A model generated the notes under the pieces. It had not been told where the DNA came from. It did no database searches and was given only the letters and a program-made list of their open reading frames with translations. The translations under genes and the position numbers were made by a program. This document shows, piece by piece, positions 1-11,168 of a stretch of 64,000 nt of DNA; positions within the stretch are counted from its first letter, which is position 1, and each line of letters opens with the position of its first letter. The DNA is from Orthonyx spaldingii (lineage: Eukaryota > Chordata > Aves > Passeriformes > Orthonychidae): the NCBI GenBank assembly GCA_013397795.1, contig VZTJ01003574.1:2647284-2711283 (forward strand), given 5' to 3'.

Positions 1-3000
1 GTTAACATCCTCTGGCAGTGCTGAGTTTCTAGGACTGAATCATTTTTTTCTATCTTTAAAAAAAAAAATTTTTTAAAGGCTTTTTATTTAACTTCAGCTT
101 CCTTTCCTAATTATTTAATGTAGTAGGAGTTATTTTGTCAGGAGAGGGCACTTGTTGATGGTTTACCCCATGTTTCATTAATGCATATAAGAGGTTAACT
201 CCTGGTAGAGAAACAGATGCACGGTTTTAACAGGGGGGAAAAAAAAGCCCCAATTTTACTTTCTACTCCTGCACTAATTTGTGACTATTTTTATCAATGT
301 TAACACTGAGCCAGGGTAAAAATACTCCCTAGAAAGTTTAGAATTTACATTTGTCTTCATATATATTCAGCAGAAATCCAGCTCCCCAGCCTCCGCACTG
401 CCTAATCTGGACTCATTAACTTCACCCGCCCCCGAGAAAAATGTCAGATGACTTTGGCCTGGCGAAGCCCTTCACCCACAAACGCTCAGCAGGAGGGTCC
501 AAGTCTCCTGTCTGCAGCAAACCATCCCCATGGAGCTTCAGCTCTGGCACTGCAGGCATCCAGCTCAGCCATGGGAACAGATTCACCCTTCCCAACACAG
601 CCCTGCCTCAGGGCAATGTCTCCGCTGTTGGGCTCCATCCTGCGAGGATGCTGAGCCCTGGAAGCATCTTCCACACAGCAAGGCAGATGGATGGGGGCTG
701 GGGAAGAAGCAGCACAAGGAGAAACCTTTGTGGAGCATCTCGTGAAGCACAAGGCAGCCACAAGCACGTGGAACTGGCCTCGCCAGGCCCTGGGACGGTG
801 CCATTTTTCTTCTATTAAATGGACATAACATTTGACTCGCTGAGATGCCCTTTTGCTGCACAGCTGGAGGCTTTCATGTCAATGTGTCAATGGACTCTGC
901 TCCAAAGACCACAAAATTGTTCTCTGGCAAGTTCCTGCAGAAGAAGCAAACCATCCCCTCCCGTGCAAAAGCCAGAAGGCACGAGCAGTGTCTGGGCAGC
1001 CCGGGGCAGTCACCATCTCACAGGGGTCACAGCAGCCCAGAGGGGCTGGAGGTCCCTTAGGGCATCTCTTAGGGCAAGTACTGCACCTACCATTGGATAT
1101 CCCAGTATCTCCAAGGATGGAGACTTCATACCTTCTCCGGGCAAGCTGGTGCAGTATTTGACCCCCCTCACACTGAAAAAGTGAATAGACATGTCCCATG
1201 CATCAATTTGTTCCTATTGTCCTCACTGGTCACCCAAGAAAAGCCTAGCTCCATCTTCAGGGTTTGAGGAAACCCCTGCATTTGTATGGAAAGGGCTGTG
1301 TTTTCTGTGAAAACCAGGAGAGAAAGGGGGCTCATGTTCAAGCAGGAGCCAAGAGCCAGAGGCTCCACCAGCAAGGGAGGGCAGCTCTAATCTAATCAAA
1401 CTGAGAAAACATCCTCAAGCAACACCATTTCCCTTCTTCCCTGCCTCACTTCCTGGGCTCCAGGCTCCTTCCAGAGGAAGAACTGGAGAATATTTAAGAT
1501 TATTTATCCTTTTAGCAGTGAGTTTTAAATGAGGGGGTCTGGAAGCCATGTGTCACCACCCTTAGAAAATCCTTCCCTGCAGAGGACCAGAGGAGGAGGA
1601 AGCTCCAATGCTCCCTGTGGCATGAGACCCTCCAGAGTCTGTCACTGCAGTGATGGAGTGGGACAGGATTTATGGCACTTCAGAAGCCAGTAACATCTAC
1701 TCTCAAGCCTGGCTCAGGCATGTGTTGGACACAGCCTGCACAGCGTGGAGTTGAATACAGACCTCCATATCCCATTTATAAGCATTCCTCCTTTTGTATG
1801 CCTTCCTTCCTCCCTAGAGAAGATTCAAGCAAGAGAGGAATGGCCCAAGACATGGAGTGAGGACCTGTTAGTGCTGTCTGAGCCCTGGCCCTCGGCTCTG
1901 CTCAGCTCCATCGCCTCCCTGGCCCCGCAGAGCCGGCACCCCGCCCGCCCCGCACACACGTCAGTTCCTCGGCAGCTTCTCCCGGCTGTTTTCAAGAAGC
2001 AATTTCCTGCAGAGAAACATTTTTTCCCGAGGAGCCTAAGTGGGGAGCTTCCTGGGGCAGGCTTTTCACGGGAAACCATTGTGAAGGCAGCTTTGGCACC
2101 CAGCAGGAAGGGCTGTCACTGAGCAGGCTGCACCCAGCTCTGTGTCAGCCCACGGGCTGAGTTTTGTGACCCTCACTCATCTCCCCCAAGCTGCTGCTGG
2201 GAATGCTGACTTGGGGCAGGGGAAGCAGCTGGATGGTGAAGATCTGGACTGGGTGCAGGCAGTGCAGAGCCTCCCAGGGAAGGTTCTGCATGACCTCTCC
2301 AGTGCCCAGCCTGTCCCTCTAATGGGAGGTGTGGGAGAAGCTGAGAGGAGACATAAAACTTCACCAAACCTTGGCTCACCAGCCTTTGCATTCTCCCTCT
2401 TCACCATGCTGCTGGGTCTGATTTCAAGCAGGACCACCCACTACCAGGACAGGCTTCTCCCCACACAGAGCTGGGTGGTCACTGCTCCTCAGCCTGGTTC
2501 TGGGAGGCACCTGGGCTTCTGGAAACTTCTCTGACATGCAAACTCTGCCAGGATTTCTCCCCACTGCTGCAAGGGTGGGGCAGCCCAGCTCAGCCCTGCC
2601 ACACTGGAGCCAGGGCAGTGCCAGCGGCTTTGGCAGCGCTGCCTGGGATTTACACTGCGGCACAGCAGAGGCAGCCTCAGCACCGTGGCAGTGCCCCACA
2701 GCCCTGGCTATCAGTGAAACCCCAAAATGCACCAGTTAAACCCTCAGCCAACGCAGACAAGTTGCACTGTGCTGCTGCTTCTCACCATGGGTGGCTTTAA
2801 AGTCAGTTATTGTTCGTATCCTTTCATTCCAATGAGCTGGGCAGGTCTCCCAGCCAGTGCATGTTCCCCATAATGCTGCTTTTCATTCACATATTTGTTC
2901 TGGTTTGGGTGCATTTGGTGGCTGTGGATGGACAGGCAGCCCAGGCCCCTGCCCTGCCTTGAGCTCTCACCACCTATGCTGTGGCAGCACTGCTCCCACA

Positions 3001-3417
3001 TGGAGAAGTTCTGCTGGACATCTGTGAAGATGCTCTAGTTCCAGAGGTTTTTTCCTTGCATCAAATTCTCTGATTTTGCAACCCCTCACTGCAATTAAAA
3101 TAAAACTGAACAACTCCCAGGAAGCCATTTCCGTGAAGCATTTCAGGAGCAAGGGGATGGTTCCTCTTTCAGAGCATCAAAAAACAACTTCTATTTTTCT
3201 CCCAGTGTTAGCAATGTTCAGCTGAGCCCTGCTCTTTTTCCCCCCAAAAAAGTTCCGTTTCCAGGAAACAGGACTTTATTTTGAACACAAAGGATCTCTT
3301 TGGCCAGCTTGACACTCTTGGGTACACTCACAACTTTTAAATACAAATATATGACCTACAAGAACAGGACCCAGTATAGAGGGAACTGAACCAGGTCTCA
3401 GGGAAGAGTCTGGTCAC
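1..3417. other. Intergenic DNA, no gene seen
   Basis: The first 430 bases are AT-rich with short A and T runs. The rest is GC-richer and has open frames on both strands, but none has a recognisable domain, a repeat structure or convincing splice sites. A short stretch near 1925-1970 is dense in C and CpG but far too small for a CpG-island promoter. A perfect palindromic TTCCAGGAA (STAT/BCL6-type motif) occurs at 3259-3267; a single site of this kind is weak evidence of anything. Synteny suggests this end of the window lies toward the 5' side of DUSP6, which is not itself visible. Confidence 0.6.
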
Positions 3418-3510
3418 TTCCCAACCCACCACTGGCTTAACTGTGTGATGCTGGGCAGGTCCCTTCCCTCTGTCTGTCCTGCTTCCCAAGCCTTGAAATG
3501 GGGTTAAAGT
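3418..3510 (+). mobile_element. MIR-like ancient SINE fragment
   Basis: The stretch carries the hallmark MIR core order: 'ctgtgtgatgctgggcaggt' (about 3440-3459), then a pyrimidine-rich run with 'cccttccctctgtctgtcc', then 'gaaatggggttaaa' (3494-3507). This parallels the MIR consensus in which a 'tgtgacc-ttgggca' block is followed by 'cctcagtttcc' and 'aaaatgggga'. The copy is old and partial, and both ends are uncertain. MIRs are scarce in birds compared with mammals, so a survivor may sit in slowly evolving DNA. Recognition is from memory of the consensus; a RepeatMasker run would settle it. Confidence 0.6.
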
Positions 3511-3654
3511 CCCTTCATGCAGCACTTTGCTGGACCTCAGAGTGGGAAAGAAGTATCTGAAACACTCACAAGGTGCCACCAGTGGCAGCAGTGCTTGGTC
3601 AAAAAGGATGAATCAAAACCTCCTTCCTCCTTCTCCCTTGGCCTGCTGGCAAAG

Positions 3655-3885
3655 CTCTTCTTAATCCAGCCCATGATGTTGATGGCTGTGAGAAAGCAGC
3701 ACTGGCTCATGGTCAACTTGTTGTCCACCAGGACCTCCCAGGTCTTTACCTGCAAAGTTGTTTTCCATCTGGCTGGCCCCCAGTTTGTACTGGTGAGTGG
3801 GGTTATTCCTCCTTGGGGACAGGAGCTCTCTATTCCCTTTGCTGGACTTCACAAAGCTCCTCTTGGCACATTGAGGTCCGTGTGG
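3655..3885 (-). mobile_element. CR1 LINE fragment
   Basis: The plus strand reads as the reverse complement of an avian CR1 element. Diagnostic blocks are 'ctggctcatggtcaacttgt' with 'tgtccaccaggacctcccag' just after it (about 3703-3741), 'gccccc' plus 'gtttgtactggtgagtgggg' (3775-3804) and 'ggacttcacaaagctcctct' (3844-3863). These match the internal CR1 segment that usually reads like 'contact-mother strand, ccaccagcacccccaagtcc' in this orientation. The copy is truncated at both ends. The long plus-strand open frame across 3517-4497 is antisense to this repeat and is not a gene. Confidence 0.75.
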
Positions 3886-6800
3886 AAGGCACCCTGGAAC
3901 GTGCAAAGCCAGGGGAGCAGGGGGAGCTCACAGCATTTCATAGCTCAGGTGGTGGATTTTGGAGAAAAGGATGGGATTGGAGACACGCATTGCTCCCCTT
4001 CTGACCACTGCCCACCACAGAGGGGGACACGGGCCTGGGGACACCCAGGGCACAAGGAAAGAGGGATCCAGCCAGCAGCTGGTGCCATCTCAGCACAGGT
4101 TGTGCCTGAGTGTCACCGTTCCTTCACTCACCATCTGACAAGCCAGGAAGCAGCGCTCAGGGAAAGAGGTGAGCAGGCAAATTGGAGCAGAGACATCCCA
4201 GGGAATGAGTCACCGGCTCTGCGCAGGAAGCCAGACTCCGCTCCGGAGGGAGAAGGGCAGCAGGAAAGAGGAGACGGCTGCAGAATGATTAAAAGGCAGT
4301 CACTTGGACCTTGCATTGCAGACCCCCTGCGTGTCCAGGGGTGTGAGAGCAGAGCTCTGGGTGTGCCCACAGAGCAGCTGCTGCCCACAGGGATGGGCGG
4401 TGGGAGCTCAGCTCCTCGGGGAGGCTGCTCCCAGGAGCGGGAGAAATCACCCACCTCACCCAAGCTTTTCTCAGCAAAGGCTTGGCTCTGGTGGTGACAT
4501 TTCTCATGGGAAATGTTATTTCCTTGAAAACCTCGGGTATTCAGGTCAACTAAAAGCTCTTAGCACAGTGGCACCAGACACACTGAGCTGGTTGAGTCAG
4601 AAGGTAATTTCCAATACATATAAGGCAACTTCCGAGGACCAGGGTGCTTCATCACCATGTTTTCCTGGTGACAGCTTCAGTTGTTTTGCTTCTAACAATC
4701 AGCCTTTTATTTACTGTTTTAGCTTATTTCCTCATAGAAAGCCTTTCATTTACTCCCCAGCATTACCTGTAGCTTTTAATCCCAGCAGGTGAAGGAGGTG
4801 GAAGAGGAACAGCTCTTCAGCAGAGGGGCTGGTGTGCCAGAAATGGTACTTTTTTTTAAGCTGTTCATAAAGATAACAAGAAATGAAAAGGTTGTGTCGG
4901 GAGGGGGATCTTCTCTAGTTGGAAAACACGAAATACAAGAGCGCTGCTGTCTCTTCTGCTGGGGCCCTGGCATTTCTGATGTTTTTGCTCCTAGGGTTTG
5001 CCCTATGGAGCAGATGCCCCAGAAGGGCAGCCAAGGTGGATGGGTGGATGGGAGAGAACCTGCCAAGGGACTCACACCCATCCTAGGGCTGCAAAGCCTC
5101 AAAGAGAGACGAAAATCTGGCTGGAGAAAAAATCTCAGAGCCCAGACTTGTTGGGTGAAAGGTGTTGGAAATGCAAATCATTAATTTAAAGAACTGGGCC
5201 AGGAACCAGGGGTGCCAGGCTGAGCTGTTATCTGCTGCATCAGCTGCGAGCCTGGCTCGGGATTCCAAAATAAAATTAGACTTGCAGTATATGTCTTTAA
5301 ATATTTAAATTACTTTCAGTAATTCATATGGTGACATTTAAACAAAGTACACCAAGCAAACGGCTCCCAGTGCTAAAAGGAAATGTTTGCAGGTAATAAT
5401 ATTTAATTTAAAAGGGAACAGCTGATATCAAGGCAGAATCTTAATGCTGAATTCAACCTACATTTCTCTCTCAACCAAGCAGGGAAGAATAGATCCCCAG
5501 GCCTGCGAATGGTTAAACATGCAGAGTGGTGTGATTGAAGTGCTGGTCCCAGACACCCCAAAGAGCTGTGAATTACGTGGGTGCCCAAAGATTTGCAGGA
5601 TCGGGGCTGCTGTGCAGAGCAGCTCTGTGGGCTCCCAGAGGTGGGGACAGGCAGCTCCATGCTGGGAGGTGAGGACCACGGGGGCTTGGTGATGCCAACC
5701 CCTCCTTGCCACACTCACCTGCCCTCCCACCTCCTTCCTGGGCCCTGTGCTGGGAGTCTGTTCCAGAAACCAAAGGGAAAATCCATCCCGGGTGCAAACA
5801 AGTAAAACTCAATGAAGTCAACTCACACACAGGCGGCTTCGCCGTGGTGCTGCCGGCCAATTTGGAGAGCTTAGCTGGGTCTGTTACATCAGTCACACTG
5901 GATTTCATAACATTAGACATTTCAATGAGGGTGACTCATTCTCTCTTGAAGTGTATTGTATGTATGAGCAAAGATGATTAACTTTTGCTGAATGGTATGA
6001 TTTCTGGGATGGGAACTGCTATTAATTAGGAGCGGATCTCAGATGTTCACAAACCCTGTTTTCATGGCCTACTTTGTATATTTTTCTCCATTCTACTTGT
6101 TTTTTTAGCTCAGGATAAATATTAAAGTGCTCTTCCCTGCTATCTGGCACTAAAGCAGCCAGATGTCCAGCAAAGGCATCTGACTTTCATAGTCAGGCAC
6201 GGCCCAGGGCTCAGTTCCTGTGGCCAAGCTTCAGCTACTTGCCCTGAAAAGCTCAGTTTTCACATTAAAAGCAAACAAAACAAAATAAAAGGGAGCTTTC
6301 AGCCAGCACAAGTGCAGCAAATAAAGTACCAAGGGAGGTAAAATAAGCACAAGTGGCTCAGAATGTAAAACCCAAAGAATTATCCTTCTTCATCCTCCCC
6401 CCAAATTTTCTTTATCCAAAGGAAGTTGGGGGCATATACTAAGCTCATGCTTCTGGCTGTTGAGGATTGAGCCTTGGGGGTTAACAACACCAAGGATCCT
6501 TGGGATAAGGAGTTTGCCAGGTTCAGGGAGAAAAACACCCTTTCAGCTGTACTGGCTGCAAAGCTGGACAATTTACCAAGATAAGGGGCAGGGTGCTCAG
6601 TGGCTTCAACCACATCTGCAGCACCCAGCACCGTGGGCCTGCAGGAAGCGCCTGGGGACATTAGGACCAGCCAGCTTGGAAAAGCCAAAGGAGGCAGGCA
6701 TGGGATGGGATGGAGTTGTCCTTCCCCAGCCCAGGCAGTGCTGGGGGATGCCAAGGAGCAGCCAGGCTGAAGCTGGGGACCCGACAGGTCAGTGTTTAAC

Positions 6801-9800
6801 AGCCAGGCTGCTCGGTGGCATCTCGCCACCACCTCATGACTCCCAGCATCTCCATTGGGATGACAAGGTCCCCTCCCACATCCAGCTCCTGCTTGTCCCA
6901 TCCCATGGCACTGGCAGTGAGCAACACAACATCCCAAGGAGCCAAACATCCACCCTGCTCCAGCTCCATTGCTGTGGGCAGTAAAACAGTCCTGGGAACA
7001 GATAAACTGTGGTCAGTCCCCTCTGCCTGGCCAGCGAGGAGCTGGAGGAAGTGTCCTGTGCTTGGTTCCTGGTGAGACACCACCGTGAAATCAAGTGGGA
7101 CTTCCAGAGAGGGAAAGGAAGGGTCAAGGCTCAGCCTGGTATTCCACCAGCAAGGATGAGGTTCGTGTGCTTTGCCCAATACCCCATGCCCCCTCCAGCA
7201 CTTACAGCACTGCTCAAATGTCAGGCAGGGACTGTGGGCAGCGGTTACGCAAACAAAGGTCACTGCAGCCGCGCTTCTCCCTCCCATCAGCTGAGGCTGC
7301 TCGAAGCTCCTGGGCACAGGCTGGAGAGCTGGTCCTGCTCCACAGCAGGCAGTGATGAGGAGTGTGAGCAAACACAAGAGAAGCAATTGTTTGTAGTTAA
7401 TCGAGACAAGAACAGATGATTTTTTTTGATTAAAACTCAGGGCTGGGTATTTCAGCACAAGTTGGGGGTGGGCAGTGAAACTGCCCATGTGGGTGGCCAG
7501 CCCTAACCTGTGGGGGTTTGGAGACTTTTGGGGCAGTGACTTGCTCTCCTCTGCTCCTCCTGCTTGTCACCAGGCACTGGGCAGGGGCAGCCAGCTTGGG
7601 GTGACCTGCCCTGGCTCAGGCACTGCACCCAAGCTGGTGGCAGCAGACCTGGGAGCACCTGCTGCCCAAGCTGCCCCTGTAACCACCACAGCTCCCACGC
7701 TTGCTCTCCAGAGGCTGGGAGGTGTGGGAGCATTAGAAGGCTTCTCCTTCCATACTCAACGGTGAGGAATGTGTATTTGAAACAGAGATAGGGCTGGTTT
7801 CACTTCTCCTGCACACCAAATCCAACCACGAGTCTCTTTGAGATAAACTGGCATCTAGGGGTAGGAAAACCCCACAATTTGCCTAAATTTTGCACTCATA
7901 AAATGCCACTGGCAGATCGAAGTGTGGATGTATGATTCAGGCACAAGTCTGGGATGTGTGAGCCACTGCCCAAACTCCAGGCGTGCAACAAAGGCTGAGC
8001 CACGCAACACTGAGGGTTTCCTTGGAGACTGACGCAGAAGGGGCTTCTCCTCCAGAAGCACTTTCTCCCTGCCTTACCCGGCAAAGAAACACCCTAAATC
8101 CCATCCCTACAGGAGAGCCAGCAAGGCTCCTCTGCGCCACTGGAGGAAGGGGCAGTGCTGAGAGCCTGGAGGGGGGTTTTCCTCACCTCCCAGGAGCTTT
8201 CCTGTTGCGCAACTCACTCGTGTTTCTAAAAATGTTTGCTGGAGCAACAGTCTCTAAGGCGATTTCCATAACAATGGGTGCAGAAGAACGATGCTGCTGG
8301 AGTGATTTGCTCGCTCACACGCTTGCTGAGGACCGGGCACACTGCAATTCCAGCGGTGAGATGTTCCTGTGAATGAGAGAAAAAGAGTATTTGACTGAAT
8401 TGCTCTGAACAGCCGCTGGAAAGCTCCCCAGAGGCCCTGCTGTCCATTGCCCCGCCGAAGGGCACAGGGAGGGCTCTCTGCCTTGCCCCGGGGCATTGCC
8501 AGACCGCTGGAGTTTTCTGCAGGCACAGAAACACCCACAGCAAAGGTACAAAACCACAGAAAATGCTTTCACACCTTGGCCACTGGTGTGCCACCACTGC
8601 CCAGCAAACACACACCAGTGCAGGCACCCGCAGCTGCACTCTGACATCAGCCACAGCTCCTGCTCCATCCGAGGCCTCAGTCCTTGAAAGGCTGTGAGTT
8701 ACACATAGCCCCCACATATTTCTCTTTTATCTCACAGTTCTGGATGCTCAGCCCCAGCCAAAACCAACCAGGTTTGCTCCTTCCCCACATCTTTTCCAGT
8801 TGACCCCTTAAAATCAACACTCAGCCACTGCCTCCAGTTTGAATCGCTCACATCCTGCCATTACAGCTTTGTTTAAATCCGTGCAGAGCTCAACCTGTTG
8901 TCAGACAGACACTAATTTGTGTGTTTCTAATTATTTGTTTCCATCTTAAAACCTGCTTTTCAGCAGATTGCAGCTTTATTTTAATACATGCTTGGCGAGA
9001 GCTTGATATACTGGTTGCCAGTAACCTAGACACAAATGGGATTGCATTGCACAGGGAGAGCAGGGGGAGAAAAGAGACTGAGTTAAACTGAATTAAGAGC
9101 CTGTTCATAGAAGTGAATTAAGCAAAATTGTGAAACAAGCAGCAGTGTTGCATTGCAGAAGATTGTTTCTATATTCCTGTTTCTACCTCTGCATTCACAA
9201 AAGGTCGTTTGAAACATCTCCTTGTGCAAACACTTTGACCATGGGTTTTCATGTGATTAAAGCTCTTAAACTTAGGGTTAATCCTTTTTATACTCACATG
9301 GTTGATGTTAAAAATTAGCTCATCAGTGGGTGACCAAACCAGGATCTGTCTCCAACTGCCTTCCCAGGATGCAAATGCAGAGTTAGGCACTGTGCTCAGC
9401 CCCTTCATTCAAGCAACACCAACAGGAGCAGGCTGGGCCCTTTGTTTCTTGGTCATTTTCACACAAGTCTCCAGAGGGCAGGAGAAGAAGCTGAGGTGCT
9501 GCTGTGAGGCAGCCCACACCGCTGTGACACACCAGGCAGCACAACCACTGCTCTGGGACCTGCCTTGCTTCATTCTCTCTGTAGTTCTTTCTTCTGTGCT
9601 GAGGATTTTGGGGTCTCTGATCAAAAATGCAGTTAAGAGGACTGACTCTGAGGTAATTAAACAAAAAGAAAAGTTATTTTCTGGCAAATACTGACTTTTT
9701 AGTGGAGGTCATGTTCTGCACAGCTCTGACTGAAGCTGCCTGCAACAGTCTCACCTTTGGCTTCTCCTCTCCAGCTCCCTGCCTTTCCCTGGGTGTGGGA

Positions 9801-10820
9801 ATGCACAGCAAGAACATCCCATAGGCAAGAAAGCTTCAGTCCCCCAGCCCAGCGGTTGTGAGTTGCCCACCAGGGCAGGCAGGAGCCACATGAGCAGTGG
9901 CAGTGTGCATCCAGCAGCACGTTGTCCCCCCGGCCCAGCCTGACCTCTGCTTGTTTCCACAGTCAGCCACAGAGGGAGAGTGCACAAATCCTTGTGCAGC
10001 TCTTTCCAGCAGTGAACACACTCCAAGAACACTGATTTCTCTGCAGGCTTTTTGTCAGCAGACAAAGGGGCTCCAAAAGCTGATGCAACCAGTGGGGTGT
10101 GAGGATGTACTTCCCAGGAGGAACCAACTGCTACAGGGAATCAGGTTGTCTCTTGTCAACAGAGTGGTCTGGGACTTTGGAGAAGACACCCAGGTTGGGG
10201 GCACAGCCCAGAGCACCTGGTCCATCTTGCTCCTGGTGTGCAGAGGCCCAGCTGGGAGGCTGACAGCGTGCAGCATCTCCAGATGAACACCAGTGAGCTC
10301 CTCCCTCTTGCAGATCTTGGATTCTGTGGGATACATGGCCCAAAGCGGTCACTCCCTCAGTGCCAAGCAGCATGGAGGTCACCTGGGAAAAGGCCTTTGC
10401 CCGTCCAGAGTTTGGGGGTGGCCTCCTGGTTTGGTCCTTGTGGAGGAGCATCTCATCCAGGCATATCTGCCTCCACCATAAACTGAGCCAGGGGGGATGG
10501 AGAGCGTCCATCACCTCCTTGTAGCCCTTCCCTATTTCCACCCAAAGGGATTTTTGGTGAGCTTCTACTCCTTTTTTTATGCTAAAAAGGAAAGAAAAGA
10601 GGAAGATACGCACTTGATCTTAAGGAAATCTAACAGAGCATGCAGCAATCCAACTGCTCAGACACATATGCCTCCTTCCTTCTGCTCCATACCAGCGAGG
10701 CTGTGCCATATTTAGATCTGGCTCCATCTCTCACAAACTTGACCAACTGTTCCTGCACAGTGTCATCTTTGCTTGTTTACCCCCAAACTGTTCACTGAAA
10801 TCTTCAATTCGGTGAGGGGA
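3886..10820. other. Intergenic DNA with AT-rich islands, no gene seen
   Basis: No coding exon is supported. Long open frames such as the minus frame at 6796-7488 lack domains, and their composition simply follows the GC-rich DNA. Three lower-GC islands stand out: 5240-5460, 5800-6130 and 8870-9310. The second contains a perfect AP-1 type TGACTCA near 5932-5938. These are candidate conserved non-coding elements, but that rests on composition and low repeat content alone. Confidence 0.5.
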
Positions 10821-10871
10821 AAATAATAATAATAATAATAATGATAATAATAATAATAATAATAAAAAAAA
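10821..10871. repeat. (AAT)n microsatellite
   Basis: About fourteen AAT units occur in tandem, interrupted once by a GAT unit in the middle (near 10841-10845), and end in a run of eight A residues. It is a simple repeat and is likely length-polymorphic. No sign that it belongs to a larger element. Confidence 0.97.
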
Positions 10872-11086
10872 GGGTTTCATTTTTAATGACAGGAAAAGCA
10901 CTAAACGCCAAGAAAGGCAGATCGTAACAGTGGCGGGTAAAGAGGTCAAAAGATCCTGTGGTGAGTCATCACCTCCATCAGGGACCTCCCGTGTGAGGAG
11001 GCAGACGGGTTTCCTAGAAATTGCTGTGCTGTGGCCGGGCCAGCTCCGCACTGGCTGCCAGGGCAGCGTCCGGCCGGCCGAGTCAT

Positions 11087-11168
11087 CGGCCCTGGGATGC
11101 TCCCACAAGCGTGTGCTCCCACAGGAGCGGCCCTGGGATGCTCCCACAAGTGTGTGCTCACACAGGAG
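11087..11168. repeat. Tandem duplication, 2 x 41 bp
   Basis: Two adjacent 41-base units run from 11087 to 11127 and from 11128 to 11168. Both start 'cggccctgggatgctcccac' and end 'acaggag'. They differ at two places: 'caagcgtg' versus 'caagtgtg', and 'gctcccac' versus 'gctcacac'. The near identity indicates a recent duplication or the start of a minisatellite. Both open frames across it, on both strands, gain repeated peptides only because of this duplication. Confidence 0.95.

Noticed and set aside
1910..1980. CpG-island promoter
   Set aside because: Only about 50 bases are CpG-dense, far below island size, and no transcript start or exon follows.
3517..4497. 326-residue plus-strand open frame, the longest in the window
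   Set aside because: Its first third is antisense to a CR1 fragment, and the rest has no domain, no start context of note and a composition that follows GC-rich intergenic DNA.
6796..7488. 230-residue minus-strand open frame
   Set aside because: No domain, no splice-site support, and it overlaps equally open frames on the other strand; typical of GC-rich DNA with few stop codons.
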